A stretch of DNA of 64,000 nucleotides from Herbiconiux sp. SALV-R1 (GCF_013113715.1 NZ_CP053344.1:372001-436000), one strand, 5' to 3'. Positions 1-8,167 are shown, counted from the stretch's first letter. Numbers and translations are program-made. Notes: generated by a model from the sequence alone, not told the origin.

Positions 1-243
1 GACCGGCGTGGCCCAGATACCCGCCCGGAGCACGCTTCGTCTCTGTACTTCGTTCACGCGAGGAGCTTGTCACCGGCGGACGGGTGAAGCTATCCCCCTT
101 TCGGTGGACTAGCGCTCCATTCAAATCATTGTCATCCTGTTGTCGCAGAATGGGGCTGGCCACACCAGGCTTCCACACGGCTCCAGCGGCCTCGGTCGTC
201 CTCCTCGACGGCCGGGGCCGTCTTCTCTGCGAGGGGGGCGCTG
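1..243. other. Left-edge non-coding stretch
   Basis: I see no convincing gene here. The only long open frame runs antisense into the first secreted-protein gene and looks like a composition shadow. TCGGTGGA at 101-108 recurs at 831-838 ahead of the second paralog, so it may be a shared promoter element, but no clear -10/-35 pair can be read. Confidence 0.4.
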
Positions 244-693
244 ATGGCTGAGGTATCGAGACGGTCTGTCGTGACTGCGGGAGTGTGGGCTGTTCCTGTT
301 GTCGCGGTGGCCGTGGCTGCGTCGGCTGCGGCCGCGAGTGGTGCGGTTGCGCTCGAGGTCAGCCTCGAGGTGCGTCCGCTCACCGACATCAGGGTGGTGA
401 TTGTGCCGGTCACAGTGACTAACCCGTCGGCGGCTCCCGCGACGGTCACCTTGGTGCCGGCAATGAGCGGTGACAGTTTGCGCTTAGGTAGCATCCTGGG
501 GACGACGTGGGTGCGTGTGGGAGAGCACATTTATCAGGCGGTCGTAGGCCCAGGTCAGTCTCTGGCGGGTGTCGTGTATGCCGTGCAGATCAGTGGTTCC
601 TACTCGGCTCCGCTTCATCCTTACGTTCTCACGCTCACAGCGTCAGCGCCGGAACTCACATCCGGCATCGCGAGCCATTCGGGCACAGTCTGA
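244..693 (+). CDS. Tat-type exported small protein, paralog 1 of 3
   Basis: A 149-aa protein with a twin-arginine-like leader: RR near residue 6, then an AGVWxxPVVAVAVA hydrophobic core and an Ala-rich cleavage region around residue 30. The rest is rich in Val, Thr and Ser, looks beta-stranded and lacks cysteines, which suggests a small folded domain at or outside the membrane. No enzyme motif is visible. The ATG follows a purine-rich GAGGGGGG. It is the first of three tandem genes with almost the same leader but different mature parts. Function unknown. Confidence 0.7.
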   Translation: MAEVSRRSVVTAGVWAVPVVAVAVAASAAAASGAVALEVSLEVRPLTDIRVVIVPVTVTNPSAAPATVTLVPAMSGDSLRLGSILGTTWVRVGEHIYQAVVGPGQSLAGVVYAVQISGSYSAPLHPYVLTLTASAPELTSGIASHSGTV

Positions 694-874
694 ACCCTCT
701 GGGTCACTGCTCGGTGCCCAGGTGATCGCGCGGTACTGCGAATCCGCACAACGAGCGCACCCGCGGTGGTCGGTCGTCGGCGCTCGTGGCAGCCCAACCA
801 TCGGCTTCGCGATCGATCACCATCCACTATTCGGTGGATTGACAATCTAGGCAATTCCCTGGCACACTTCACGC

Positions 875-1333
875 ATGAGCGAAGTGACGCGTCGTGGAGT
901 CCTCCGGGCCGGAGTGTGGGGTGTGCCGGTGGTGGCCGTGGCTGTCGCCGCGCCCGCAGCTGCGGCCAGTGATCAGCCCCGCGTGGTCATGTGGTGGTCG
1001 CCTGTGGCCATCACGATCGGCAGAGCGGAAGCGAGACTCAACTTCATCAACGACAGCCTCGTGGATGTGAACCGGCTCACTGTGATGATCTCCGGTCTCA
1101 CGGCTGGACTGAACCTCTCGTGGTCAGGCAACGACTGGCAGCTCGTCGCTTACGACCCTGCCGCAGGCACAGTGGTCTTTGCGAAGGTGGACCCACTGCC
1201 GCCGAGCGAGGCCGCAACTCTGTTTCTGACCTTCTCCTCGGAACAGTTGCCGCCGGGGACCTACTCGCTTCCCACCACTGTCTTATCTGGTGCGACCGCC
1301 TTTCCTGACGAGCTTGTGGTCAGGGCGGTCTAA
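875..1333 (+). CDS. Tat-type exported small protein, paralog 2 of 3
   Basis: A 152-aa paralog of the upstream gene. The leader has TRRGVLRAGVWGVPVV followed by an AVAAPAAAAS-like cleavage region. The mature domain (about residues 32-152) has a beta-rich, immunoglobulin-like look, with hydrophobic alternation, a PPSEAATLFLTF stretch and PPGTYSL near the C-terminus. No Shine-Dalgarno is visible before the ATG. Upstream lies the inverted repeat ATCCAC-N6-GTGGAT (822-839), overlapping a TTGACA. Function unknown; export is inferred from the leader. Confidence 0.7.
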   Translation: MSEVTRRGVLRAGVWGVPVVAVAVAAPAAAASDQPRVVMWWSPVAITIGRAEARLNFINDSLVDVNRLTVMISGLTAGLNLSWSGNDWQLVAYDPAAGTVVFAKVDPLPPSEAATLFLTFSSEQLPPGTYSLPTTVLSGATAFPDELVVRAV

Positions 1334-1382
1334 GTTCGGCACAAGGTACGTGGGGTTGTCCTAGGGCGCGGGGACCTCATCT

Positions 1383-1407
1383 GCGGGTTCGAGTCCCGTG
1401 GCCGACC
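1383..1407 (+). other. tRNA 3'-end-like fragment (T-arm plus acceptor)
   Basis: GCGGG-TTCGAGT-CCCGT forms a perfect five-pair T-arm with the invariant TTCGA loop, followed by GGCCGAC, which looks like a 3' acceptor strand. No matching 5' half (GTCGGCC, D-arm, anticodon arm) is found upstream. It is therefore not an intact tRNA. It may be the leftover 3' end of a tRNA used as an attachment site by a lost element, or chance. Confidence 0.35.
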
Positions 1408-1500
1408 CTCTCGTCGTCCCGCCCTCGCCCCCCTCTTGCCCCCGCGCTCTCCATCGACAGGGGGATGTCCGGTCGAGGTGCGCCGTGCGACACTTGTCGA

Positions 1501-1890
1501 ATGAGTGAGACGTCGAGGCGGTCTGTGCTTCAGGCCGGTGTCTGGTCCATCCCCGCGGTCGCGCTGGCGGTGGCGGCGCCCGCGGCGGCGGCGAGCGTGG
1601 CGGCACCGACCGTCACCATCACCGGAATCGTGCCGACGGGTGTACGAGATGTGCACGAACTCTCGATCAGGGTCGACGACATTCCGCCCGGCTCCAGCCT
1701 CGTCACCGGCCGAGTCACGTGGACGCCCTCCGGCGGCAGGACCATCGGGTCGAGCATCTTCCTTCCCGACTCCTCGGGCAACGCCTCGGTCACCCTCACC
1801 GAGTTCCCGCCCGGGGTGCTCTACCTCTTCACCGCATCCGTTTTCATCTCGGGCACCACCATCACCACCACCTACCCGTACACCTTCTGA
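1501..1890 (+). CDS. Tat-type exported small protein, paralog 3 of 3
   Basis: A 129-aa protein with the leader SRRSVLQAGVWSIPAVALAVAAPAAAAS, the third of the tandem set. The start is placed at this ATG because the RR motif then falls at residues 6-7, as in the paralogs; an upstream in-frame GTG/ATG would add a low-complexity extension. The mature part has an Ig/FN3-like beta pattern (VTITGIVP, GRVTWTPSGG, ending TYPYTF). There are no catalytic motifs and no cysteines. A surface or secreted role is an inference from the leader. Confidence 0.68.
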   Translation: MSETSRRSVLQAGVWSIPAVALAVAAPAAAASVAAPTVTITGIVPTGVRDVHELSIRVDDIPPGSSLVTGRVTWTPSGGRTIGSSIFLPDSSGNASVTLTEFPPGVLYLFTASVFISGTTITTTYPYTF

Positions 1891-1903
1891 CCCTCGCCAA
1901 CCG

Positions 1904-2191
1904 TCAGCTGCCCACGGGGTGCTGCTTGCCGGCGTCGGGGCCGAGTTCGGCCTCGAGGGCCAGGCGGAGGCGATGTGAGCGGAGGAGCAGTGAGACGCCG
2001 GTGCCGAGGAGGATGAGCATCGGGATGAGCGGCGCGAGCTGTCGCAGCAGGTCGGCGGTCGGGTCGAGAACGAGCAGCCGGATGATCACGAGGGTGGCCG
2101 AGAGGCCGAGTGCGCTGATGCCGAGGAGCCGGGCGCGGTTCACCGCATGGCGGCGCTGGATGGCGCTCTGGGCGACGGGTTCGCTGGGCAT
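1904..2191 (-). CDS. Small two-helix membrane protein
   Basis: A 95-aa protein with two hydrophobic segments (about residues 22-42 and 53-70) joined by a short loop, then a basic RSHRLRLALEAELG amphipathic tail. Topology suggests both ends face the cytoplasm. No family is recognised. It sits 9 bp downstream of another small minus-strand gene and is probably cotranscribed with it. The arrangement of a short coiled-coil protein followed by a two-TM protein may reflect a small membrane complex; that is speculation. Confidence 0.6.
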   Translation of the reverse strand: MPSEPVAQSAIQRRHAVNRARLLGISALGLSATLVIIRLLVLDPTADLLRQLAPLIPMLILLGTGVSLLLRSHRLRLALEAELGPDAGKQHPVGS

Positions 2192-2200
2192 GCTCGGCGG

Positions 2201-2425
2201 TTATGGAGCGCCGGGGGCCGCGGTGGGGCGGGACTCGAGGGCGGTGAGGCGCTGTTCGAGGTAGGCGATGTAGTCGACGAGATAGGCGGTCTTGGCCTCG
2301 AGGCGGTCGAGGCGAGGGCTGATGTGCCCCTGGTTGTAGTGCAGCGGCACCTTGAGCGGATGCGTTTCGTCGATGGCTGCGATCGAGGCGTGGAGCACGC
2401 GAGGGTCGGGGGAAGGGCTCGTCAT
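2201..2425 (-). CDS. Small coiled-coil protein, unknown
   Basis: A 74-aa protein. The central part HYNQGHISPRLDRLEAK leads into a heptad-like helix (RLDRLEAKTAYLVDYIAYLEQRL as overlapping segments), which suggests a short coiled coil. The C-terminus is Pro/Ala-rich. The start was chosen at the internal ATG (MTSPSPDP), because the longer frame only adds an Arg/Pro-rich extension typical of GC-rich read-through. It lies upstream of the two-TM protein on the same strand. No known domain. Confidence 0.6.
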   Translation of the reverse strand: MTSPSPDPRVLHASIAAIDETHPLKVPLHYNQGHISPRLDRLEAKTAYLVDYIAYLEQRLTALESRPTAAPGAP

Positions 2426-2727
2426 GCCGGTCAGTGTAGGCCGGGCGGGTCTGCGCCGCACGACCGCGCTCAGGCGGCGGGTGGGCGGCGTGCGACCCTG
2501 GGAGGTCGAGTGCGAGCTCCCCGCCAGGCGCGTTTGGGGTCGCGCTGGCGGGGAGCCGCGGGCCCGAGAGCATCGGCGCGAGTTGGGTGACTCGCGACGT
2601 CGATGCGGGCCATCACGACCGTAGACGTCATCGGGTCGGACCTAAGGGACGCTAGACGGGCTCTCCGGCCGCGGCAAGGGGTTTTCAGGAGACGGTCAGT
2701 GTGTTGCGGGGTCGACCTCAGTCGTCT
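2426..2727. other. Intergenic region
   Basis: About 300 bases between two minus-strand genes. Several open frames cross it in all phases but none has a start, length or composition suggesting a gene, and I see no strong hairpin with a T-tract. It presumably holds the promoter of the coiled-coil/two-TM pair. Confidence 0.4.
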
Positions 2728-3087
2728 TCAGCGGCGCCAGCGGCCCGCCGCGGCCGATCCGCTCGCCGGTGCGCCGGCGTCGGCGGAGGGCCCGGGCGTC
2801 GCCGGCTCGGGGATGATCGTGAGCTCGCCCCGGTCGGCTGCGGCGGCGAGAACACCGATCCACTCCCGGTTCACCCCACCCGCCTTGCCGCCGAGCGCGA
2901 AGCGGAGGGGAACGGCGGGGTGGAGCCACACGGTGGTGCGCCCGCTCCCGGCCGCGAGGGGGTGCTCCCACGACAGCGCGAAGCTCTCGGCGCGGCGCAG
3001 TTTCGTCATGATGACGGCCTGCAGATGGGCCAGCGTACGGTCGTCGAGCTCGAGCTGATGACCCTCGCCGTAGTAGAAGATACCCAT
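2728..3087 (-). CDS. DUF7882 family protein (often mislabelled ATP-dependent DNA ligase)
   Basis: A 119-aa protein matching a small family widespread in Microbacteriaceae. It starts with MGIFYYGEG, then LDDRTLAHLQAVI, KLRRAESFALSW, and a WLHPAVPLRFAL block, ending in an Ala/Pro/Gly-rich tail. The conserved LxHLQxVIxxKLRRxESFxxSW and WLHPxxPLxF signatures are visible. Database names such as DNA ligase for this family are inherited errors: there is no ligase KxDG motif. Function unknown. It is transcribed away from the next plus-strand gene. Confidence 0.8.
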   Translation of the reverse strand: MGIFYYGEGHQLELDDRTLAHLQAVIMTKLRRAESFALSWEHPLAAGSGRTTVWLHPAVPLRFALGGKAGGVNREWIGVLAAAADRGELTIIPEPATPGPSADAGAPASGSAAAGRWRR

Positions 3088-3164
3088 CCGACAAGTATGG
3101 AGGCGACCACCGACATCCGTCGCCAGGGGGTGCCTGATCGGCCGAACGGGGAGACGCTGGACTG

Positions 3165-3530
3165 ATGAAGCAGATCACATACGCGGGCGACTCCCTCCTC
3201 ACCAGCGACGCGGTGGCGTCGGCACTGATCGAGCTCACCGCGTGCCTCGCCAAGAAGGGCATCGCCGAGGCCGTCTCCATCCCCGTCGTGAAGAACGGCA
3301 CCGCGACAGATGCCGAGCTGGTGATCGGCGTGGGCAACGACGTGCTGGCGGTTCCTGCCGACCCCGACGAAGACGGTGACGGTGATGGGGTCGACATCGA
3401 CGATGCCGTGTTCACCGCAGCCGCCGACGACCTCCGCGCCAAGCTCGACAGCCACTCGGGCACCTCTGCTGCCCAGTTCGCCCGGGCGTCGGACATCGAC
3501 TCCTACCTCGACGACTACCCGGTTCACTAG
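3165..3530 (+). CDS. Hypothetical protein
   Basis: A 121-aa acidic protein. The N-terminal half (MKQITYAGDSLLTSD, then LIELTACLAKKGIAEAVSIPV) suggests a small alpha/beta fold in which LVIGVGNDVLAVPA forms a strand pair. It is followed by a very acidic linker (DPDEDGDGDG) and a helical C-terminus (FTAAADDLRAKL). Its start and length suit a real gene and it is divergent from the DUF7882 gene. I know no function for it. The Asp/Gly-rich linker resembles calcium-binding loops but is not a full EF-hand. Confidence 0.65.
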   Translation: MKQITYAGDSLLTSDAVASALIELTACLAKKGIAEAVSIPVVKNGTATDAELVIGVGNDVLAVPADPDEDGDGDGVDIDDAVFTAAADDLRAKLDSHSGTSAAQFARASDIDSYLDDYPVH

Positions 3531-3692
3531 CGCACCGGTGGCCGGATCTGCCCTTTCGGTCTACTGTCAGAAACGTCGAGGCAGACATGTTTGGGGGTCG
3601 GTCTCGATGAGATCGGGAGTGGGTGCCTCGGTGCCGCTCCCGTTTTCTCTGCACAGCCCGCTCTCTGCCCGGCCTGCGCAGGAGCCGCCAGC

Positions 3693-3941
3693 TCACCGCC
3701 GCCTCACCGGTTGCGCGAGCGCGAGCCCGTGGCACGCTGCGGCTGCGTCTTCGAGCTCGGTGAAGTAGCCCTCCCCGATGAGCTTGCGCGGCTCGTGGTA
3801 GGTGACGGCGCGCCAGCGCGACACCGGCTCCCCGTCGAGCACGACGTCGACCCAGCGGATGATCGCGAAGGTCGACGAGGTACCTGGAAGGGGGAAACGG
3901 AATTCGACCGGCAGGAGGGTCTGAACGGCTGACGCTGGCAC
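3693..3941 (-). CDS. Small hypothetical protein with WRAVTY...LIGxGYFTxLE pattern
   Basis: An 82-aa protein. The core RWRAVTYHEPRKLIGEGYFTELEDAAAA resembles part of another small protein of this window at 45886-46164, which has YRVVTF...LLIGRFLTLEAAD. The shared pattern is an aromatic-R-x-V-T-aromatic strand, then LIG, an aromatic, and a T-x-LE helix start. This suggests a small paralogous family, which also argues that both are real genes. It lies immediately upstream (minus strand) of nothing obvious and just downstream of the MFS gene. Function unknown. Confidence 0.55.
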   Translation of the reverse strand: MPASAVQTLLPVEFRFPLPGTSSTFAIIRWVDVVLDGEPVSRWRAVTYHEPRKLIGEGYFTELEDAAAACHGLALAQPVRRR

Positions 3942-3944
3942 ACC

Positions 3945-5207
3945 TCAGACGGTAGCGCCGGCCTCCGACATCGCGCGTCGGCGGTCGACGCCGAGCGAGA
4001 TCATGAGGACGGCGAACCCGACGGCCGCGAGGGCCACCCCGACGAGCGCGGGGGAGAGGTAGCCGAAGCCCGCGGCGATGACGAGACCGCCGAGGAACGC
4101 CCCGAGGCTGTTGCCGATGTTGAGCGCCGAGTGGTTGAGCGCCGCGGCGAACGACTGGGCGTCGTGCGAGACATCCATCAGCCTGGTCTGCACGGCCGGC
4201 GCGCACGACCCCGCGGCGGCACCCACGACGAACACGGTGACGAAGAGCCCTGGCCCGGTGTGGGCGAACAGGGCGAAGGCGAGCACCGCCACACCCACTG
4301 CGAGCACGCACACCGTGAGCGACCGGGTCACCGAGCGGTCGGTGAGCCAGCCGCTGACGAAGTTGCCGAGGGTCATGCCGATGCCGAACACCACGAGGGT
4401 CCACGGCACGACCGACTCCGCGAGCCCGGTGACCTCGGTGACGACGGGGGCGATGTAGGTGTACACGGCGAACACCCCGCCGAAGCCGATCGCGCCGACG
4501 CCGAGCGTGAGCCACACCTGCAGGCGCTTGAGCGCGCTCAGCTCGGTGCGCATCGTGGCTCGCGGGTCGCCCGGGCGGAACGGCACCGTCACCGCGATGG
4601 CGGCGAGCGTGACCGCGAAGATGACCGCCACCAGCAGGTAGGCGCTCCGCCATCCGAAGGTCTGCCCGAGGAAGGTGCCGAACGGCACGCCCACGACGTT
4701 CGCGATGGTGAGACCGCCGAGCACGAACGCGACGCCGCGGGCGCGGTTGCCCGGGCCCATGAGCGAGGCGGCCACGAGCGACGCGATGCCGAAGTACGCC
4801 CCGTGCGGCACCGCCGAGACGAAGCGCGCGGCCAGCACCAGCCCGAAGGTCGGCAGCACGGCCGAGAGCAGGTTGCCCAGCACGAACACCGACACGAGCG
4901 CGATCAGCAGCCGTTTGCGCGACCAGCGCGCGGCGAGGGCGGCGATCGTGGGCGCCCCCACCACCACGCCGAGGGCGTACGCCGAGACGAGATAGCCCGC
5001 CGAGGCGTTGGCGGCCTCGGGGTCGACGCCGTAGAGCTCGGGCAGCAGGTCTTGGGCGATGTTCGGCAGCAGCCCCATGGTGACGAACTCGGTGACGCCG
5101 ATGCCGAAGCCGCCGAGGGCCAGGGCGATCAGCGCGAGCCGACGACGAACGGCGCCGACGCCCACGACCGCGGCGGGGCCGCGATCGGTGTCCTGCACCT
5201 CCGTCAC
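3945..5207 (-). CDS. MFS transporter, DHA1/AraJ-type exporter
   Basis: A 420-aa integral membrane protein with about 12 hydrophobic helices, the usual size for the major facilitator superfamily. Hallmarks are GFGIGVTEFVTMGLLPNIA in TM1, the loop-2/3 basic motif AARWSRKRLL, and the motif-C-like region GGLTIANVVGVPFGTFLG of drug-proton antiporters. It probably exports a sugar or small drug by proton antiport across the inner membrane. The start is a GTG whose GTGA overlaps the stop of the nitroreductase gene, so the two are translationally coupled. Substrate unknown. Confidence 0.88.
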   Translation of the reverse strand: MTEVQDTDRGPAAVVGVGAVRRRLALIALALGGFGIGVTEFVTMGLLPNIAQDLLPELYGVDPEAANASAGYLVSAYALGVVVGAPTIAALAARWSRKRLLIALVSVFVLGNLLSAVLPTFGLVLAARFVSAVPHGAYFGIASLVAASLMGPGNRARGVAFVLGGLTIANVVGVPFGTFLGQTFGWRSAYLLVAVIFAVTLAAIAVTVPFRPGDPRATMRTELSALKRLQVWLTLGVGAIGFGGVFAVYTYIAPVVTEVTGLAESVVPWTLVVFGIGMTLGNFVSGWLTDRSVTRSLTVCVLAVGVAVLAFALFAHTGPGLFVTVFVVGAAAGSCAPAVQTRLMDVSHDAQSFAAALNHSALNIGNSLGAFLGGLVIAAGFGYLSPALVGVALAAVGFAVLMISLGVDRRRAMSEAGATV

Positions 5208-5755
5208 AGCACGCTGAGGTGGTTCTCCACCTTGATGCGTCCCTTGGCGCGGGGCTTCCGGGCCCGCTCCGGCAGTCCGCCCACATAGAGCCAGCCGAGC
5301 AGTTCCTCGTTCTTGTCGAGCCCGTGCGCCTGACGCACCGCCTTCGTGCGGGTGAGCTCCCCGGTGCGCCAGAACACACCCCAGCCCTCGTCGTCGAGCA
5401 CGAGCGAGAGGTGGTGGGCGACGCCCGAGGCGACCGCCTCCTGCTCCCACCGCGGCACCTTGCGGGTGGAGCGGAAGGATGCGACCACCGCGAGCAGCAC
5501 CGGCGCGCGGTGCGTCTTCGACCGGAACTTGTCGACGTCCTTCCCCTTGGCGCCGTCGGCCTTCGCCAGCCCGGCCGCGACCCGGTCGCGTGCGTCGCCG
5601 CGGATCTCGATGACCCGCCACGGCTTCAGCCCGCTGTGGTCGGCGAGCTGCCCGGCCGCCTCGACGGCGCGAGCGATCTCGGCGTGACTCGGCGCAGCAT
5701 CCGTCACCTTCGACGACGAGCGGCGGGCGAGCATCGCCTCACGAACCCCTGCCAC
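5204..5755 (-). CDS. Nitroreductase-family flavoprotein
   Basis: A 183-aa protein of the FMN-dependent nitroreductase fold. The N-terminus has ARRSSSKV (the RRSxR-type FMN-binding start), then a DHSGLKPWRVIEIRG strand and KTHRAPVLLAVVA; the C-terminus has GWGVFWRTGEL and ELLGWLYVG. It probably uses NAD(P)H to reduce nitro or quinone-like compounds in the cytoplasm. The gene lies between msrB (3-bp gap) and the MFS exporter (4-bp overlap). The three form a likely operon with an oxidative or xenobiotic stress theme. Confidence 0.85.
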   Translation of the reverse strand: MAGVREAMLARRSSSKVTDAAPSHAEIARAVEAAGQLADHSGLKPWRVIEIRGDARDRVAAGLAKADGAKGKDVDKFRSKTHRAPVLLAVVASFRSTRKVPRWEQEAVASGVAHHLSLVLDDEGWGVFWRTGELTRTKAVRQAHGLDKNEELLGWLYVGGLPERARKPRAKGRIKVENHLSVL

Positions 5756-5758
5756 CTG

Positions 5759-6160
5759 CTACTCCGCGGCTTCGAAGCTGAGCGAGATGGAGTTCATGCA
5801 GTACCGGTCGCCGGTGGGGGTCTGCGGGGCGTCGTCGAACAGGTGCCCGAGGTGCGAGCCGCAGTTCGAGCAGCGCACCTCGGTGCGCACCATGCCGAGC
5901 GAGCGGTCTTCGATGAGCTCCACCGCGTCGGAGCCGGTGGGGTCGTAGAAGCTCGGCCACCCGCAGTGCGAGTCGAACTTGGTGGTGCTGCGGAAGAGCT
6001 CCTGGCCGCAGGCCTTGCACGTGTACACGCCCTCGCGGTTCTCATCGAGCAGCTCACCCGTCCAGGGCCGCTCGGTGGCCGCCTGGCGGAGCACCGCGAA
6101 CTCGTCGGCGGAGAGCTCCTCGCGCCATTCGTCGTCGGACTTGGATACCTCGTAGCTCAC
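5759..6160 (-). CDS. msrB: Peptide-methionine (R)-S-oxide reductase
   Basis: Reduces methionine R-sulfoxide in proteins using thioredoxin. About 133 aa, the normal size. Two CxxC zinc pairs are visible (CKAC and CSNC), with the catalytic Cys in the C-terminal DRYCMNS and the family blocks CGWPSFYDP and GSHLGHLFDDAP. I chose the GTG start (MSYEVSKSDDEW) because GGGAG lies just upstream; an ATG 36 bp further upstream (6196) is possible but would crowd the divergent acetyltransferase start. It leads the msrB-nitroreductase-MFS operon. Confidence 0.93.
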   Translation of the reverse strand: MSYEVSKSDDEWREELSADEFAVLRQAATERPWTGELLDENREGVYTCKACGQELFRSTTKFDSHCGWPSFYDPTGSDAVELIEDRSLGMVRTEVRCSNCGSHLGHLFDDAPQTPTGDRYCMNSISLSFEAAE

Positions 6161-6217
6161 TGCTGCTCCCGGTTGATTCGCTCGGTCGATCGTCAATCAT
6201 CTCAGTAAACTCCTCGG

Positions 6218-6757
6218 GTGACCGCGCATTCCCCCGTTCGCAAGACCTGGAGCGAACTCTCCACCGCCGAGCTCTACGGCATCGTGAAGCTCCGCACCGA
6301 CGTCTTCTACCTCGAGCAGAAGGTCGACGAGGAGGAGCTCGACTGGCGCGACGCCGAGCCGGCCACCGTGCACTACTGGCTCACCGATGAGGCGGGCACC
6401 ATCACCGCCTACCTCAGGGTGCTGACGGATGCGCAGCCGGAGCACCTCGACGCCCGTCACGCCATCGGCCGGGTCGTCACGCATCCGCTCCATCGCGGCA
6501 AGGGTCTCGCGCAGGTGCTGCTCACGGCCGCCGTGGAGGAGTTCGGGCACGAGGCGATGCTGTTGCACGCGCAGAGCTATGTCGCGGGGTTGTATGCGCG
6601 GGTCGGGTTCGAGGCGTTCGGCGAGGAGTACCTCGAGGCGGGCATTCCGCACCTGTCGATGTACCGGCCGGGGTCGGCGGCGCAGGCGTCGGCGGCCGGG
6701 TCGGCGGCCGGGTCGGCGGCGCAGGGCGATTCAGGCGCGGCATTCGGCTCCCGTTGA
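6218..6757 (+). CDS. GNAT family N-acetyltransferase (ElaA-like)
   Basis: A 179-aa protein of the ElaA branch of GNAT enzymes. It starts with a GTG and has WSELSTAELYGIVKLRTDVFYLEQKV, the ElaA-type opening, then an acetyl-CoA-binding segment VVTHPLHRGKGLAQVLL (the R/QxxGxG/A loop) and a C-terminal AQSYVAGLYARVGFEAFGEEYLEAGIPH. The tail carries a low-complexity triple GSAA repeat that looks like a recent slippage extension. The substrate is unknown. It is divergent from msrB. Confidence 0.86.
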   Translation: MTAHSPVRKTWSELSTAELYGIVKLRTDVFYLEQKVDEEELDWRDAEPATVHYWLTDEAGTITAYLRVLTDAQPEHLDARHAIGRVVTHPLHRGKGLAQVLLTAAVEEFGHEAMLLHAQSYVAGLYARVGFEAFGEEYLEAGIPHLSMYRPGSAAQASAAGSAAGSAAQGDSGAAFGSR

Positions 6758-6827
6758 GGTGAGCGCCCCTAAGATATCGAGCACGCCGTACCCCGACGGC
6801 GCCCCGCCCCCGTGGAAGGAGGACGCC

Positions 6828-7121
6828 GTGCCCTCGAACATCGAGCAGCCCGTCCCTTCGGCGTCGAATCGGCCGCTCAGCGAACGCGATGCGCGCATCC
6901 TCGCCTTCGAGCGCAGCTGGTGGCGGCACGCGGGCGCCAAGGAGCAGGCCATCCGCAAGGAGTTCGGCCTCTCCTCCGCCCGGTACTATCAACTGCTCGG
7001 TGCGCTGATCGACTCTCCGGCCGCTCTCGCGCACGATCCGATGCTCATCAAGAGGCTTCAGAGGGTGAGGGAGGCGCGTCTGGCTGCCCGCAGCGCCCGG
7101 TTGCTCTCCCGCGACGACTAG
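6828..7121 (+). CDS. DUF3263 family small protein
   Basis: A 97-aa protein. The core LSERDARILAFERSWWRHAGAKEQAIRKEFGLS as adjoining segments, then ARYYQLLGALIDSPAAL and MLIKRLQRVREAR, is typical of DUF3263, a helical and probably DNA-binding actinobacterial family. The GTG start is supported by a strong AAGGAGG about 5 nt upstream. It is followed 15 bp later by a LytR_C-domain gene, a pairing common in actinobacteria and probably cotranscribed. Function unknown; a sigma-factor-like helix-turn-helix is plausible from AKEQAIRKEFGLSSARYYQ. Confidence 0.85.
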   Translation: MPSNIEQPVPSASNRPLSERDARILAFERSWWRHAGAKEQAIRKEFGLSSARYYQLLGALIDSPAALAHDPMLIKRLQRVREARLAARSARLLSRDD

Positions 7122-7136
7122 GACCATCACCCCTCC

Positions 7137-7748
7137 ATGGCTCACTTCACCCAGGACAGCTTCGACAGTCTGCCCGCCCATCCCGCACGCGTGGGAGCCC
7201 ACCGCGGCCCCCGGCCGCGCGGGCGGGGGTGGGTCGTGCTGGCCTGGGCGGCGCTCGCGACGGTGCTGCTCGTCGGCGCCGGGGTCGTCTACCTCTCGGT
7301 GATCAACAACAACATCCAGTTCACGGATGCGTTCGGCGGCTCGTCGACGTCGACCGACGCCCCCGAGGCGGAGCCCACCGAGGCGGCGCCCGCGGTCACG
7401 CCCATCACCGACGGCACGTTGCCCGTCACCATCCTGAACGGCACCGAGGTGGTCGGCCTGGCCGGCCGGGTGGGCGAGTCGGCGGTGGCGAACGGGTGGA
7501 ACATTGCCACCATGGCCAACGCGAGCACGAGCGACTTCGCGACCACCACGGTCTACTACGAAGACCCCGCCAACGAAGCGGCGGCGCTCGGCCTCGCCCA
7601 GCTGCTCGGGGGCGTGCCCACCGAGCTCTCCTCGAGCTTCCAGGGCGCGGCGCTCACCGTGGTGCTCGGCACCGACTACGCAGGGCCGGGGGCCGAAGCG
7701 CCGGTCGAGGAAGCTCCGGTCGACGACGGCACCGGCGTCGAGGGCTGA
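7137..7748 (+). CDS. LytR C-terminal domain membrane protein
   Basis: A 203-aa single-pass protein: a short cytoplasmic N-terminus, one TM helix (about residues 34-56, [21 protein letters not shown]), a Pro/Thr/Glu-rich linker, then a LytR_C domain of about 85 aa starting at [20 protein letters not shown] and ending at [11 protein letters not shown]. The domain is found alone or attached to LCP cell-wall ligases and probably binds cell-wall polymers. Here there is no LCP catalytic domain. It sits directly after the DUF3263 gene. An extracytoplasmic wall role is inferred. Confidence 0.86.
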   Translation: MAHFTQDSFDSLPAHPARVGAHRGPRPRGRGWVVLAWAALATVLLVGAGVVYLSVINNNIQFTDAFGGSSTSTDAPEAEPTEAAPAVTPITDGTLPVTILNGTEVVGLAGRVGESAVANGWNIATMANASTSDFATTTVYYEDPANEAAALGLAQLLGGVPTELSSSFQGAALTVVLGTDYAGPGAEAPVEEAPVDDGTGVEG

Positions 7749-7932
7749 CCCCTCCTCGGCCTTCCGCGTCGCGGCCTTTTATTACGCGCGTGTTTCCGTC
7801 GTGTTGAGTTGCGGCAACGATGTGGCCAATTCGCGCATCCGCCCGTTCCCGGCCGTTTCCGCTCGATTAGTATCTGGAAACAGTCGTGGCAACCACGTCA
7901 CTTCTGCGGAAACACAGCACTTGGGAGTAACA

Positions 7933-8136
7933 ATGGCGAACGGAACCGTCAAGTGGTTCAACGCTGAGAAGGGCTACGGCTTCATCACGGTCGACGGGGG
8001 CGGACAGGACGTGTTCGTGCACTACTCGGCGATCGACATGGCCGGGTACAAGGTTCTCGAAGAGGGTCAGCAGGTCGTGTTCGAGGTCGGCACCGGGTCG
8101 AAGGGTCCGCAGGCCGAGTCGGTGCGCCTGGCCTGA
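7933..8136 (+). CDS. cspA: Cold-shock protein, CspA family
   Basis: A 67-aa single OB-fold RNA chaperone. Both nucleic-acid-binding motifs are intact: RNP1 KGYGFITV and RNP2 VFVHYSAI, after the [12 protein letters not shown] opening. It melts mRNA structure during cold or growth transitions. Length and sequence are typical of the single-domain actinobacterial CspA. The ATG follows GGGAG. A possible -10 (TAGTAT at 7868-7873) would give a leader of around 55-60 nt. A 67-aa size and no C-terminal extension separate it from the longer Csp at 18214. Confidence 0.95.
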   Translation: MANGTVKWFNAEKGYGFITVDGGGQDVFVHYSAIDMAGYKVLEEGQQVVFEVGTGSKGPQAESVRLA

Positions 8137-8167
8137 GCCGCTGGCTCGGCGACGGTAGTCTTTCGGG

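Noticed and set aside
1334-1410. Full tRNA gene around the T-arm-like fragment
   Set aside because: No acceptor 5' strand, D-arm or anticodon arm can be fitted upstream.
2728-3087. ATP-dependent DNA ligase annotation
   Set aside because: 119 aa and no KxDG or other ligase motifs; it belongs to DUF7882.
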